A DNA stretch of 12,793 nucleotides, taken from NCBI GenBank assembly GCA_947629635.1, contig CANREO010000019.1:1-12793 (forward strand), in the 5' to 3' direction. The notes below the pieces were generated by a model. The model searched no databases and was not told where the DNA came from. It was given only the letters and a program-made list of their open reading frames with translations. Of the stretch, positions 1 to 7,457 are shown one piece after another (position 1 is the first letter of the stretch; each line of letters begins with the position of its first letter). The DNA is from an uncultured Clostridia bacterium (GTDB taxonomy: Bacteria; Bacillota; Clostridia; Christensenellales; CAG-917). The position numbers and the translations under genes are program-made.

Positions 1-347
1 ACACAATAAATGAATCGAAATATTTGGGAGTGAATTTTCGCGATCTCAACGGCACCGTTAAATCCGATCCGGAAGTGTCGGAAAGTTTCATCTCCGCCGC
101 CGAGGAGTTGGGCATCCCCTGCAATCGCACATGGGTACCGCCGCTAGGAGGCGCCACCGACAACGCCGCATTCAATAAGGCGGGTTTCAAAAGCACGGGC
201 ATCACGGCAATGAATCATGTATTGCCCGACTATTACCACACCGTCAAAGATACGCCCGACAGTTTGAATCCGGCCTGTCTTGCGGACTGCTATGCCATAA
301 GCGTAAAATGCCTCGAAAACTTCGACAAAACCGTAAGCGAACAATAA
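1..347 (+). CDS. M28-family zinc metallopeptidase, C-terminal part (5' end outside window)
   Basis: The reading frame is open to the left edge (first full codon at position 3), so only about the last 114 residues of a longer gene are present. The TTG at 24 is an internal codon, not a start. The visible part carries the C-terminal M28 features: a GGATDNAAF stretch and then a DYYHT motif, whose His is the usual last zinc ligand, followed by the typical DTPDSLNP segment. M28 enzymes are di-zinc aminopeptidases or carboxypeptidases. The specificity cannot be read from this fragment, and the other zinc ligands and catalytic Glu lie outside the window. The gene ends just before a strong terminator and converges with the SDR gene. 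Family assignment is fairly sure; the exact product is not. Confidence 0.82.
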   Translation, partial: TINESKYLGVNFRDLNGTVKSDPEVSESFISAAEELGIPCNRTWVPPLGGATDNAAFNKAGFKSTGITAMNHVLPDYYHTVKDTPDSLNPACLADCYAISVKCLENFDKTVSEQ

Positions 348-375
348 AAGAAGCGGCGCTGTGCGCCGCTTCTTT
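347..375. terminator. Bidirectional intrinsic terminator between peptidase and SDR genes
   Basis: A perfect 13-bp stem (347-359 pairing with 363-375) with a 3-nt TGT loop has a GC-rich core and A-rich/T-rich bases, so it works as a hairpin plus U-tract in both directions. The stop codon of the peptidase gene (345-347) and the stop codon of the SDR gene (376-374) both touch the hairpin, so both convergent transcription units end here. Confidence 0.93.
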
Positions 376-1150
376 ATGCTTTTTCATAATTCAAAAGTTT
401 TTTATATTCCAACATCCAATAGATATGCTTGATCGGAGGACAGACGGCAAACAATACGCGCGCAAACCCGAAAAGTTTGCATGGATTGACGGTTTTGCGT
501 CCGCGCTTTAAGCCGCGCACCATACATTTTGCGACATGGACCGGCGTTTGCACGGGAAAGGGCTTTTGCGTGATCGGTTTGTCTTTGCCTTCGACCGCCT
601 TTTTGAAAAATCCCGTATCCGTAGCAACGGGATAAAGGCAAGTGAGCCGTACGTTTTTCGGAAGTTCGAGACGGATGGCCTCTTGAAAACCGTGCATGGC
701 GAATTTGCTCGCCGAATACAACGCATAGCCGGGCATCGCCATTTTGCCTATTGCGGATACGGTGATGGCAAAGTGTCCGTCCCTGCCGTGAAGATGCTTC
801 AGGTAGAGTTGATATGCGAAAATAGGCGAATAAACGTTGGTTTTGAAAATTTTGTCTATCCTATCCCAATCCGCATAATCAATGCGTTCATAATACGGGA
901 ATCCCGCGTTCGCATAAAAAATGTCTATTTTATCAAACATTTTTTCCGCCTCGTCAAATACGAGGCGTACGCCGTCTGCGGACGAAACGTCGCACTTTAG
1001 CGACACGACATTTGGGAGATCGAGCGATTCTATCCTTTGCACGTCCAAATCCACAGCGAGTATATTGTTGCCGCTCGCAAGGAGTTTGAGCGTCTCAAAA
1101 CCTATGCCGCTACCGGCGCCCGTAATGACGATATTATTGCTTGTGAGCAT
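374..1150 (-). CDS. Short-chain dehydrogenase/reductase (classical SDR), substrate unknown
   Basis: This 258-residue protein has the classical SDR layout: the Rossmann nucleotide motif TGAGSGIG (residues 10-17), NAG at 81-83, an Asn in the KTNV segment (105), Ser132 in the catalytic strand, and the Tyr145-x3-Lys149 pair (YSASK). The Ser-Tyr spacing of 13 is normal, so the enzyme should be active. An Asp at the end of the second strand (VDLD, about 34-36) suggests preference for NAD(H) over NADP(H), which is inference. It is the last gene of the seven-gene operon. Its ATG lies inside the end of coaE (17-bp overlap) and is preceded by a good AGAGAGGA ribosome site within coaE. Its stop lies in the terminator hairpin. 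The substrate cannot be told; lipid or sugar oxidoreduction are both possible for this family. Confidence 0.9.
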   Translation of the reverse strand: MLTSNNIVITGAGSGIGFETLKLLASGNNILAVDLDVQRIESLDLPNVVSLKCDVSSADGVRLVFDEAEKMFDKIDIFYANAGFPYYERIDYADWDRIDKIFKTNVYSPIFAYQLYLKHLHGRDGHFAITVSAIGKMAMPGYALYSASKFAMHGFQEAIRLELPKNVRLTCLYPVATDTGFFKKAVEGKDKPITQKPFPVQTPVHVAKCMVRGLKRGRKTVNPCKLFGFARVLFAVCPPIKHIYWMLEYKKLLNYEKA

Positions 1151-1715
1151 AACATTCCTCTCTTATTTTTTCAAATAATTTTTCGGCTTTTTGTCTTAGC
1201 GCATTCAAATCCGAATTATTTTCGATCACAATGTCGCAACAGCTTTCCAGTAGGCTCGGCGACGCTTGATTGCGCATCCTGCTCCGAGCGTCGGCATAAC
1301 TCATACCTCTTTGCTCTTTCAAAAATTTCAACCTTAAATGCGTCGGAGTTTTAATATATATCTTCTTGTCAAAAAGCCCCTGCGCTCCGCTCTCCAACAT
1401 GAGCGGAAGTTCGACGACAAGAGGATCGGCCTCTAGTCGACGTATGTACGCGAGGATGCGCGGATGAGCAAGCGCATTGAGTATTTCAAGCGCTTTCTTA
1501 TCCGAAAATACAACGTTCGCAAGCAACATTCTGTCCACTCTGCCGTCTTTCACGGCAAACGGAAACTCTTCGGCAAGCGTCGCGATATATTCGGGATTTT
1601 CAAGCAACTCGGAATTTATTTCGTCGGCGGACGCCGTGGCGAAACCCATGGTTTTTGCCACATTAAGCACCTCGCTTTTTCCGCTTCCTATGCCTCCCAC
1701 TATTGCAATGCGCAT
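1134..1715 (-). CDS. coaE: Dephospho-CoA kinase
   Basis: This 193-residue protein catalyses the last step of coenzyme A synthesis: ATP-dependent phosphorylation of the 3'-OH of dephospho-CoA's ribose, in the cytoplasm. The P-loop GGIGSGKS is at residues 7-14. The family's acidic residue follows in the SADEI segment (Asp31), then NALAHPRI (81-88), the ELPLMLESG lid-side segment (102-110), the KEQRGMSYADARSR helix and Gln150. I chose the ATG at 1715 over an upstream TTG at 1742 because it places the P-loop at the normal distance from the N-terminus and has an AGGTGG ribosome site four bases upstream. The TTG would give an extra nine residues inside polA. Length is typical for the family. It follows polA by 8 nt, an adjacency common in Firmicutes, and overlaps the SDR gene. 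Confidence 0.95.
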   Translation of the reverse strand: MRIAIVGGIGSGKSEVLNVAKTMGFATASADEINSELLENPEYIATLAEEFPFAVKDGRVDRMLLANVVFSDKKALEILNALAHPRILAYIRRLEADPLVVELPLMLESGAQGLFDKKIYIKTPTHLRLKFLKEQRGMSYADARSRMRNQASPSLLESCCDIVIENNSDLNALRQKAEKLFEKIREECYAHKQ

Positions 1716-1719
1716 ATAT

Positions 1720-1725
1720 CCACCT
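1720..1725 (-). promoter_or_regulatory. Ribosome binding site that fixes the coaE start
   Basis: AGGTGG on the minus strand shares two bases with the TAG stop of polA and lies 4 nt before the ATG at 1715. It supports that ATG over the upstream TTG at 1742 and implies that polA termination and coaE initiation happen at almost the same place. Confidence 0.75.
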
Positions 1726-4240
1726 ATTTGAGCAAACTCCAATTTTCGGCGTGTTTTGCCTCCGCTACGAGAGGCACTTTAAGTTTGATCGCATTTTCCA
1801 TTTCCTCTGTGAGCAGCGCTTCCACTTCGTCCAGTTCTTCCCTGTCGGCGTCAATGATAAGTTCGTCGTGAATTTGCATAATCATCTTGGATTTCTTGCC
1901 TTCGAGCCGTCTCTCGACGCCTATCATCGCCAGCTTGATTATATCGGCCGCAGACCCTTGCAAAGGCGTATTCATCGCCATACGCTCCGCCGCGCTGCGT
2001 ACAAGATAATTTGACGCCTTGAGGTCGGCGAGATTGCGCCGTCTGCCAAGCAGAGTCAGCGAATAGCCTCTTTCGCGCGCGTCGGCGATACAACCGTTCA
2101 TAAAGGCGCGCACCTTGGGATGAGTGAAAAAATAATTGTCTATAAACTCTTTTGCTTTGTACTGTGGTATGGATAAATTTTCGGCAAGTCCGAAACCGCT
2201 TATACCGTAAATTATACCGAAATTGACAGCCTTTGCATCCCGACGTTGGGCGGATGTGACCTGTTCTACCGGAATTCCCAAAATTTGCGACGCGGTGAGC
2301 GCGTGGATGTCTTCGCCCGTAATGAATGCATGCACAAGTTGCTCGTCCTCGCTCATGTGCGCGAGCAATCTGAGCTCTATTTGCGAATAGTCCGCCGAGA
2401 CAAGCAAATTGCCCTCCGTGGGCAAAAATGCGCTCTTTATGTCTTTGGAATCCTCCCTGCGCGTAGGCAGATTTTGAAGATTGGGATTTGTGGACGACAG
2501 TCTGCCCGTCGTAGTGACGCACTGGTTGAATTCCGTGTGTATGCGTCCGCGCACTATGAGCGGTTGCATGCCTACAACGTATGTGGACTGCAACTTCGCA
2601 TAATGCCTGTATTCCAAAATTTCCGCGATCACCGGATGTTGCGCGCTGAGCGATTGAAGCACATCTTCGCTTACGGAATATCCCGTCTTGGTTTTCTTCT
2701 TTTTTCCGCTATCGAGGCCCAATTTATCAAACAAAACTTCGCCCAATTGTTTCGGCGACGCTATGTTGAATTTGCAACCCGCAAGCGAATAGATGCGATC
2801 TTCAAGGCTCTTAAGACGCTCGGCGTACTTTGTTTCAAGTTGCTTCAGCGTCTCTATCGAAACTCTCACGCCACGCTGTTCCATATTGCGCAAAACTACG
2901 CAAAGCGGCTGTTCAACATCATAAAAAAGCCGATCCAACTGCTTTTCGTGCAAAACTTTGTCCAATGCGTCCCTTTCGATAAGCATTTCAACGGGGCCCG
3001 TCTGTAAGCCGTTTGCGCCAAGCACTTGCTCTATGTTTTTAATAGGCGCGCTGTCCCTTGCCAAGTGTGCCGCTATCATTAAATCAAAAAATACCGGGCT
3101 GTCAAAGCCATATGTTTTTGACAAGGTCTTATAGTCGTAACATACAAGTTCGTGCTCCTTGGCGGCTATCCTCAATTGCTCCAAGGCCTCGTCAAAGCTC
3201 ACCCCACTTGAAAAGAGATCGTGTCCGCATGCCACCTTATATTCAGTATTGCGATCCACGGCAAAATATATGTCCTCGCCTATGAGTACCGCTATCCTGT
3301 CGGCGTCGAGTATACTTTTGAGTTCGTTTGCGTCCGAAATCTCTACCGTTTGTTTATTCACTTCGGTGGCCTTTGGCGCATCATCGTCCTTAAAAGCCAT
3401 TCGCGACGCCAAAGAATTTATTTCGAGTTCTGCAAGTTTTGCCTTCACTTTACCCGAGTAGACGGGAGTAAAGACTATATCGCTCAATTGGCAATCTATA
3501 GGGACGTCGGTTTTTATCACGGACAGCTCGCGGCTGAGCAACGCTATTTCGCGGCTGCTCGCAATAGTCTGCCCCAATTTTCCCTTTATCTTGTCCGCAT
3601 TATCGAGCACGGCCTCCAAAGATCCGTATTCCTCGAGCAACGTTTTTGCAGTCTTTTCTCCGACGCCGGCAATGCCCGGGATATTGTCGGAAGGGTCGCC
3701 CCTCAGCGCCTTATAATCGATGTATTGTTGCACCGTAAAGCCATCTTCGAGAAGCCTTGCCTCGTCGTAGACCTCGATTTCCGTCACGCCCTTTTTTGTC
3801 CAAAACACCTTTGTGTTCGGCGCGACGAGTTGAAAGCTGTCTCTGTCTCCCGTAACAATGATGCACTCGTCTTTTCCGAAACGCTTTGCAAGCGTACCCA
3901 AAATATCGTCGCCCTCATAGCCCTCGCTACTGACGATACGAATGCCCATATCGGTTATGAGCTCTTTAAGCGGCTCAACCTGACAGCGAAGCTCCTCATC
4001 CATGGGTTTGCGCGTAGCTTTGTATTCTCCGTACAATCGATGGCGAAACGTAGGTCCCTTCAGGTCGAAAGCCGCGGCGATATGAGTCGGTTTTTGCTCC
4101 TTTATAAGCCTTAAAAGTATATTCAAAAATCCGAAAATCGCCCCCGTATATTGTCCCGTAGAAGATTTGAGGTTGGGCAATGCATGATAGGCGCGATGCA
4201 TCAAACTGTTTGAATCCAAAAGCAAAATTTTGTTTGCCAT
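1724..4240 (-). CDS. polA: DNA polymerase I (5' nuclease + inactive exonuclease fold + polymerase)
   Basis: This 838-residue protein is a complete PolA. The N-terminal 5'-nuclease domain (about 1-290) shows the LLLDSNSLMHRAYHA start, AAFD, the GYEGDDILGT acidic cluster, TGDRD and the GDPSDNIPGIAGVGEKTA helix-hairpin segment. The central 3'-5' exonuclease region has lost the DxE motif (LIGED in place of DTE-type residues), so it should not proofread, as in many Firmicutes. The polymerase domain has motif A DYSQIELR (from 617), the O-helix RRDAKAVNFGIIYG (from 666) with Phe before the conserved Gly, and motif C QIHDEL (789-794). It fills gaps in repair and removes RNA primers. The ATG at 4240 begins MANKILLLD, the normal PolA N-terminus; the longer frame to 4303 would run back into the patatin gene. 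The ATG sits 1 nt after the patatin stop, with GAGAGGA upstream. Confidence 0.97.
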   Translation of the reverse strand: MANKILLLDSNSLMHRAYHALPNLKSSTGQYTGAIFGFLNILLRLIKEQKPTHIAAAFDLKGPTFRHRLYGEYKATRKPMDEELRCQVEPLKELITDMGIRIVSSEGYEGDDILGTLAKRFGKDECIIVTGDRDSFQLVAPNTKVFWTKKGVTEIEVYDEARLLEDGFTVQQYIDYKALRGDPSDNIPGIAGVGEKTAKTLLEEYGSLEAVLDNADKIKGKLGQTIASSREIALLSRELSVIKTDVPIDCQLSDIVFTPVYSGKVKAKLAELEINSLASRMAFKDDDAPKATEVNKQTVEISDANELKSILDADRIAVLIGEDIYFAVDRNTEYKVACGHDLFSSGVSFDEALEQLRIAAKEHELVCYDYKTLSKTYGFDSPVFFDLMIAAHLARDSAPIKNIEQVLGANGLQTGPVEMLIERDALDKVLHEKQLDRLFYDVEQPLCVVLRNMEQRGVRVSIETLKQLETKYAERLKSLEDRIYSLAGCKFNIASPKQLGEVLFDKLGLDSGKKKKTKTGYSVSEDVLQSLSAQHPVIAEILEYRHYAKLQSTYVVGMQPLIVRGRIHTEFNQCVTTTGRLSSTNPNLQNLPTRREDSKDIKSAFLPTEGNLLVSADYSQIELRLLAHMSEDEQLVHAFITGEDIHALTASQILGIPVEQVTSAQRRDAKAVNFGIIYGISGFGLAENLSIPQYKAKEFIDNYFFTHPKVRAFMNGCIADARERGYSLTLLGRRRNLADLKASNYLVRSAAERMAMNTPLQGSAADIIKLAMIGVERRLEGKKSKMIMQIHDELIIDADREELDEVEALLTEEMENAIKLKVPLVAEAKHAENWSLLK

Positions 4241-4241
4241 A

Positions 4242-5063
4242 CTATCCTCTCGTCTCAAGAAATTTGCCGAGTTCGCCGTCCAGCGCCTCCGTGGCGGCGG
4301 CATAACCCAGTTCGATATATCTCAATTGTTTGTCGTTGGAAAACAACATTCCATGACCCAAATCTTCTTTAGGCGAGAGCACATATTTTAATAAATTGTC
4401 TCTCTCTTGCTTGCGTTTGGGACGCTTGTCGTCGGTATTTGTGCGGATGCACAGCAATTTGTCATAGCCATGTCTTGCAAGCAAATTGACGGGCATATTG
4501 TCATACACGCCTCCGTCGATATATTTGTTTCCGTCAATAATGTAGGGCGGAAATACGGGATATGTCGCGGACGCCATTATATAGTCGACCAGCTCTCCGT
4601 CCTTTATCTCGTCCTTCATAAGCTCTCCGGGGCTCATGTTGCTCACATTAAACACCACAAGTCCGAAATCCATTGCGGAGTTTCTTATCGCCTCTTCGTC
4701 GAATTCCAAGCGGAAATTGGCGCGCGCCTTAACGGCTGAACGCTTGAAAAAGACGCGGATGGAGCCAAATGACTTTTTTATCTCCTTAAAAAGTTCCAAC
4801 ACCCTTATATTCTTGTCGGCAAGCATGCTTTTAAGACGCGGAGTAAGTTCGTACAACTTTTCGGGTTGCAATGCGACCCACATGTCAACAAGCATATCTA
4901 TGCCGCCCTGTGCGAGATAAGCGCCGTTGACAGCTCCTATAGACGTTCCCGCGACCGCGTCGAACTTTATCCCTTTATCGTATAAGGCCTTGAGAGCCCC
5001 GGCTTCGAACGCGCCTTTCACGCCGCCGCCTTCCAGCACCAAACCAAGTTTTTCGCTATTCAT
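4242..5063 (-). CDS. Patatin-like phospholipase (RssA/YlbK-type)
   Basis: This 273-residue predicted cytoplasmic serine acyl-hydrolase has all patatin catalytic elements: the oxyanion-hole loop GGGVKG (12-17), the nucleophile elbow GTSIG with Ser41, and the catalytic Asp183 in DGGVYDNMP. The Ser-Asp dyad is intact, so it should be an active lipid esterase or phospholipase. The substrate is unknown. There is no signal peptide or membrane segment. The length fits the short bacterial RssA-like group. Its ATG overlaps the stop of the PII-like gene (ATGA), and its TAG stop is 1 nt from the polA ATG. The AGAGGA ribosome site directly abuts its ATG with no spacer, so it probably depends on re-initiation by ribosomes ending the upstream gene. 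Why a lipase is coupled to polA is unclear. Confidence 0.93.
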   Translation of the reverse strand: MNSEKLGLVLEGGGVKGAFEAGALKALYDKGIKFDAVAGTSIGAVNGAYLAQGGIDMLVDMWVALQPEKLYELTPRLKSMLADKNIRVLELFKEIKKSFGSIRVFFKRSAVKARANFRLEFDEEAIRNSAMDFGLVVFNVSNMSPGELMKDEIKDGELVDYIMASATYPVFPPYIIDGNKYIDGGVYDNMPVNLLARHGYDKLLCIRTNTDDKRPKRKQERDNLLKYVLSPKEDLGHGMLFSNDKQLRYIELGYAAATEALDGELGKFLETRG

Positions 5064-5395
5064 TCCTCTGTATCCTCATGTTCGTTTTTTATGCCTACAA
5101 CGTTGTCAACCGGCATGGAAAACGCTATCCCTTGCCCGGGAGTATTGAGCCCGACCTCTTTATACAGCGCGTGCAGGATGGCTTCCCTCAACGCCGACGG
5201 GACGATTATCATGACCAGCTCCTTTTCCGGTTGTATCGTAATACGAAAGAAAACTTCCGCCTCTTTGTTTGCCGTGCCGTGCGCGTTTATCACGGTTCCG
5301 CCTCGCGCGCCGGCGGCTTTCGCGGCGTCCATAACGGCGTCCGAAAATCCCGCATTGACGACGCACAATATCAACTCATGGTCGAAATTTTTCAT
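5060..5395 (-). CDS. PII-like signalling protein A (short T-loop, DUF1538-associated)
   Basis: This 111-residue protein has the PII (GlnB) ferredoxin-like pattern: strand 1 HELILCVVNAGF (6-17), helix 1, the GARGGTVINAHGT turn (29-41), a short loop where the T-loop belongs (about 38-58), strand IQPEKELVMIIV (54-65), helix 2, a B-loop-like LNTPGQGIAF (83-92), and the terminal SMPVDNVVGI (93-102). Classical PII proteins are trimers that sense ATP/ADP and 2-oxoglutarate. Here the uridylylated T-loop Tyr and the Lys of the usual B-loop GDGK are absent, so ligand binding probably differs and it is not a normal GlnB. It lies second after the DUF1538 gene, has a near-perfect AAGGAGG ribosome site, and overlaps both neighbours by 4 nt. 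The role as regulator of the DUF1538 protein is inferred from this coupling. Confidence 0.85.
   Translation of the reverse strand: MKNFDHELILCVVNAGFSDAVMDAAKAAGARGGTVINAHGTANKEAEVFFRITIQPEKELVMIIVPSALREAILHALYKEVGLNTPGQGIAFSMPVDNVVGIKNEHEDTEE
5064..5069 (-). promoter_or_regulatory. Ribosome binding site with zero spacing at the patatin start
   Basis: AGAGGA on the minus strand ends directly against the ATG at 5063, where 5-9 nt is normal. Together with the ATGA stop-start overlap this suggests translation by coupling to the preceding PII-like gene rather than independent initiation. Confidence 0.5.
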
Positions 5396-5808
5396 CTCAT
5401 ATCCTCCTTCACGGTCCTCTCGTCATTGCTTAAAAAACCGTACATCGCGACTCCTATCACGCTTGTCATCGGCACTGTATACGCAATGCCTCCGCCGCCC
5501 TTTATAGTGGCAAATCGCTCTTCGAGTGCGGCAAGCGCGTCCGGCACCCTGTCCTCACGTATGACGCTGAAAATGACCGCTTTCGCCGTCTCCTCAAGCC
5601 CCAAAAGCCCAAGCATCTGTCTGCTTGCCGTGCCTTTAGCGCGCATAGACATCTGCATATTGACTTCGTATGACTGTATCAAATCCTGGTAAAAATCGGC
5701 CTTGTCCCTGTTGACCACTGTGACAAGAAGTTCCAGCCGTTTGGATTCCAGACGGTTGACCTTGCGTTTTTTTGATTCGGATTGCTGTCTGTTGGATCTT
5801 TCTGCCAC
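5392..5808 (-). CDS. PII-like signalling protein B (divergent paralogue with basic N-terminal tail)
   Basis: This protein of about 138 residues carries a PII-like core after a polar, basic tail of about 23 residues rich in Lys, Arg and Ser. The core starts with RLELLVTVVNRDKADF (24-39), has RAKGT (56-60) in the turn before the T-loop position, a short loop, VIFSVIRED (78-86), and ends with IKGGGGIAYTVPMTSVIGV (102-120), matching GQGIAFSMPVDNVVGI of its neighbour. It also lacks the T-loop Tyr and the B-loop Lys. I start it at the GTG at 5808, which has GAGGTG at the right distance. An alternative GTG at 5820 overlaps the DUF1538 stop (GTGA) and adds four residues, but has a poor ribosome site. 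The two PII-like proteins differ enough to have distinct jobs or to form mixed trimers; that is inference. Confidence 0.78.
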   Translation of the reverse strand: MAERSNRQQSESKKRKVNRLESKRLELLVTVVNRDKADFYQDLIQSYEVNMQMSMRAKGTASRQMLGLLGLEETAKAVIFSVIREDRVPDALAALEERFATIKGGGGIAYTVPMTSVIGVAMYGFLSNDERTVKEDMR

Positions 5809-5812
5809 AACG

Positions 5813-5818
5813 CACCTC
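5813..5818 (-). promoter_or_regulatory. Ribosome binding site deciding the start of PII-like protein B
   Basis: GAGGTG on the minus strand sits just downstream of the GTG at 5820 and 4 nt upstream of the GTG at 5808. It overlaps the TGA stop of the DUF1538 gene, so the 5808 start is the better supported of the two. Confidence 0.55.
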
Positions 5819-7421
5819 ACATAAATTCGATGATTTGCTCGTCATCGGCGTCCACTATGCGCCTGATTGTCATCCTCTCCTTGACTTTGGCGGTCGCTAT
5901 TGCTCTGAAGCCGAGCAACTGTATCGTGATGAGAGGCGTCATAGCCACCATTGCCACTATACCGAATGCCATATCCAAAACCGCGCTGTCGCTTTGAAGC
6001 ACCGTACACGCGCCAACGGCAAACGGCAGAATAAAACTCGCCGTCAAAGGTCCGCTGGCGACGCCGCCGGAGTCGAACGCTATTGCTGTATACAATTTGG
6101 GCACGAAAAACGACATACCGAGCGAAAGCACGTAGCCCGGGATCAGATAATAAAGTATCGAGAAGCCGTAAATTATTCTTATGACCGACAGCCCTATTGA
6201 AATGCCTACGCCCAGCGAAAGCGCTATCAACATAGCGCGCTTGCTCACCGCGCCGTCGGTGATCTGTTCCACCTGTTTGTTCAGAACATGAATCGCAGGC
6301 TCGGCAAGCACTACGACGAAGCCGATCACAAAACTGAACACTATGAGCAACGGCTTGCTGAATTCGGCAAGCGACTGCCCGAGTTTAAAGCCTATCGGCA
6401 TAAAGCCCATATGCACCGCTGTGAAAAAAATGACAAGCCCTATAAACGTATAAAGTATGCCGACCCCCATTTGCAAAACCTTTTTCCAAGGCAAACGCAA
6501 AACCACAAATTGCAAAACGAGAAAGGATACAACAATGAGCCCCATTGCAATGAGTACGTCCACCACCGTGTCGCCCAGCGTCGCGGCAAATTCCGCTCCG
6601 AAATCCGCGCCGAGCGTGTACGACGGCAGCGCGTACTGCATATCTCCCTTTATAAACAGCGATAGGATCAACACCGCGAGCATTGGGCCTATAGAGCAAA
6701 GGGCGAAAAGTCCGAAACTGTTTGCCTTGGCGCGCCTGCCGCCTATTGTCATGGATACGCCCACGCCGAGAGCCATGATGAACGGTACGGTTATCGGCCC
6801 TGTAGTTACTCCGCCGGAATCGAAAATCAATGGGATCATGTTGCCTTTGCCCGAATTTATGAGCAACGCACAAAGCGCGAATAGCCCCATATAGAAAAAC
6901 AAAAGCAAAGGATTGAGATTTTTCTTAAACACTATCTTGAGCACAGACAGCAATAAAAACAGCCCCACTCCCACGCCGACGATAGCTATAAGAAGCGGAC
7001 CGTTTATAACGGCACTCACCTGTTGTGCGAGCACGGAGAGATCAGGCTCGGCAATTGTAATGAGCAAACCCATGATAAAACTCATGGTCAACAAGAGTCC
7101 CAAATTGCGCGATTTTGTAAGTCCCGAGCCGATCTTTTCGCCCATTGGCGTCATCGCCAGATCGGAACCTAAATTGAACAGTCCTATACCCAAAATGAGA
7201 AAGATCGCCGAAACGGCAAAGACCGCCGCCTCTTTCGGCGTGACGTCAACGATCGGCGTAAAGCATAAAACGAGCACTATAACAGTGATGGGCAACACCG
7301 AAACCAGCGCCTCTCTCAACTTAAGCAACATGCTTTTGCCAAAGGCCGCCCACGCGCCTCCGCTACGCTTTTCGCTCGCGTTTTGCGCGTCCTGTTTGGC
7401 GGAAGATTTGTCCGAACGCAT
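5817..7421 (-). CDS. DUF1538 integral membrane protein, duplicated, putative transporter
   Basis: This 534-residue protein is very hydrophobic, with about a dozen membrane segments between a polar N-terminal tail (1-28) and a charged C-terminal tail (512-534). It is an internal duplication. AEPDLSVLAQQV (124-135) matches AEPAIHVLNKQV (373-384), and FDSGGVTTGP (200-209) matches FDSGGVASGP (449-458), each exactly 249 residues apart. The PMGEKIG and PIGFKLG segments (92-98, 342-348) match as well. The repeated Glu125/Glu374 and Asp201/Asp450 lie in or beside membrane segments, as in ion-coupled carriers built from two halves; transport is my inference, since the family has no assigned function that I know of. 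It is the first gene of the operon, with an AGAGGT ribosome site before the ATG, and its stop overlaps the PII-like gene that follows. Confidence 0.88.
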   Translation of the reverse strand: MRSDKSSAKQDAQNASEKRSGGAWAAFGKSMLLKLREALVSVLPITVIVLVLCFTPIVDVTPKEAAVFAVSAIFLILGIGLFNLGSDLAMTPMGEKIGSGLTKSRNLGLLLTMSFIMGLLITIAEPDLSVLAQQVSAVINGPLLIAIVGVGVGLFLLLSVLKIVFKKNLNPLLLFFYMGLFALCALLINSGKGNMIPLIFDSGGVTTGPITVPFIMALGVGVSMTIGGRRAKANSFGLFALCSIGPMLAVLILSLFIKGDMQYALPSYTLGADFGAEFAATLGDTVVDVLIAMGLIVVSFLVLQFVVLRLPWKKVLQMGVGILYTFIGLVIFFTAVHMGFMPIGFKLGQSLAEFSKPLLIVFSFVIGFVVVLAEPAIHVLNKQVEQITDGAVSKRAMLIALSLGVGISIGLSVIRIIYGFSILYYLIPGYVLSLGMSFFVPKLYTAIAFDSGGVASGPLTASFILPFAVGACTVLQSDSAVLDMAFGIVAMVAMTPLITIQLLGFRAIATAKVKERMTIRRIVDADDEQIIEFM

Positions 7422-7438
7422 AAGACCTCTGATAATCT

Positions 7439-7457
7439 ATAATATATTGAATATTAT
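7439..7457. promoter_or_regulatory. Inverted repeat over the DUF1538 operon promoter (candidate operator)
   Basis: ATAATAT and ATATTAT form 7-bp arms separated by 5 nt. The repeat covers most of the -10 element and the expected start point of the DUF1538 operon. The arms are pure A/T, so chance is a real possibility in an AT-rich promoter. Confidence 0.35.

Noticed and set aside
2246..3007. Open frame of 253 codons on the + strand inside polA
   Set aside because: It is antisense to the polymerase domain, Arg/Cys/His-rich and without recognisable motifs.
3300..3450. Active 3'-5' proofreading site in PolA
   Set aside because: The DxE motif expected in the exonuclease region is missing, so a proofreading function is not claimed.
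3221..4114. Open frame of 297 codons on the + strand inside polA
   Set aside because: It is antisense to the well-conserved 5'-nuclease and exonuclease regions of polA, has no family features and is rich in residues typical of shadow frames.
1724..4303. polA extended to an upstream start at 4303
   Set aside because: The extra 21 residues are not PolA-like and lie inside the patatin gene; the ATG at 4240 has a good ribosome site and the normal N-terminus.
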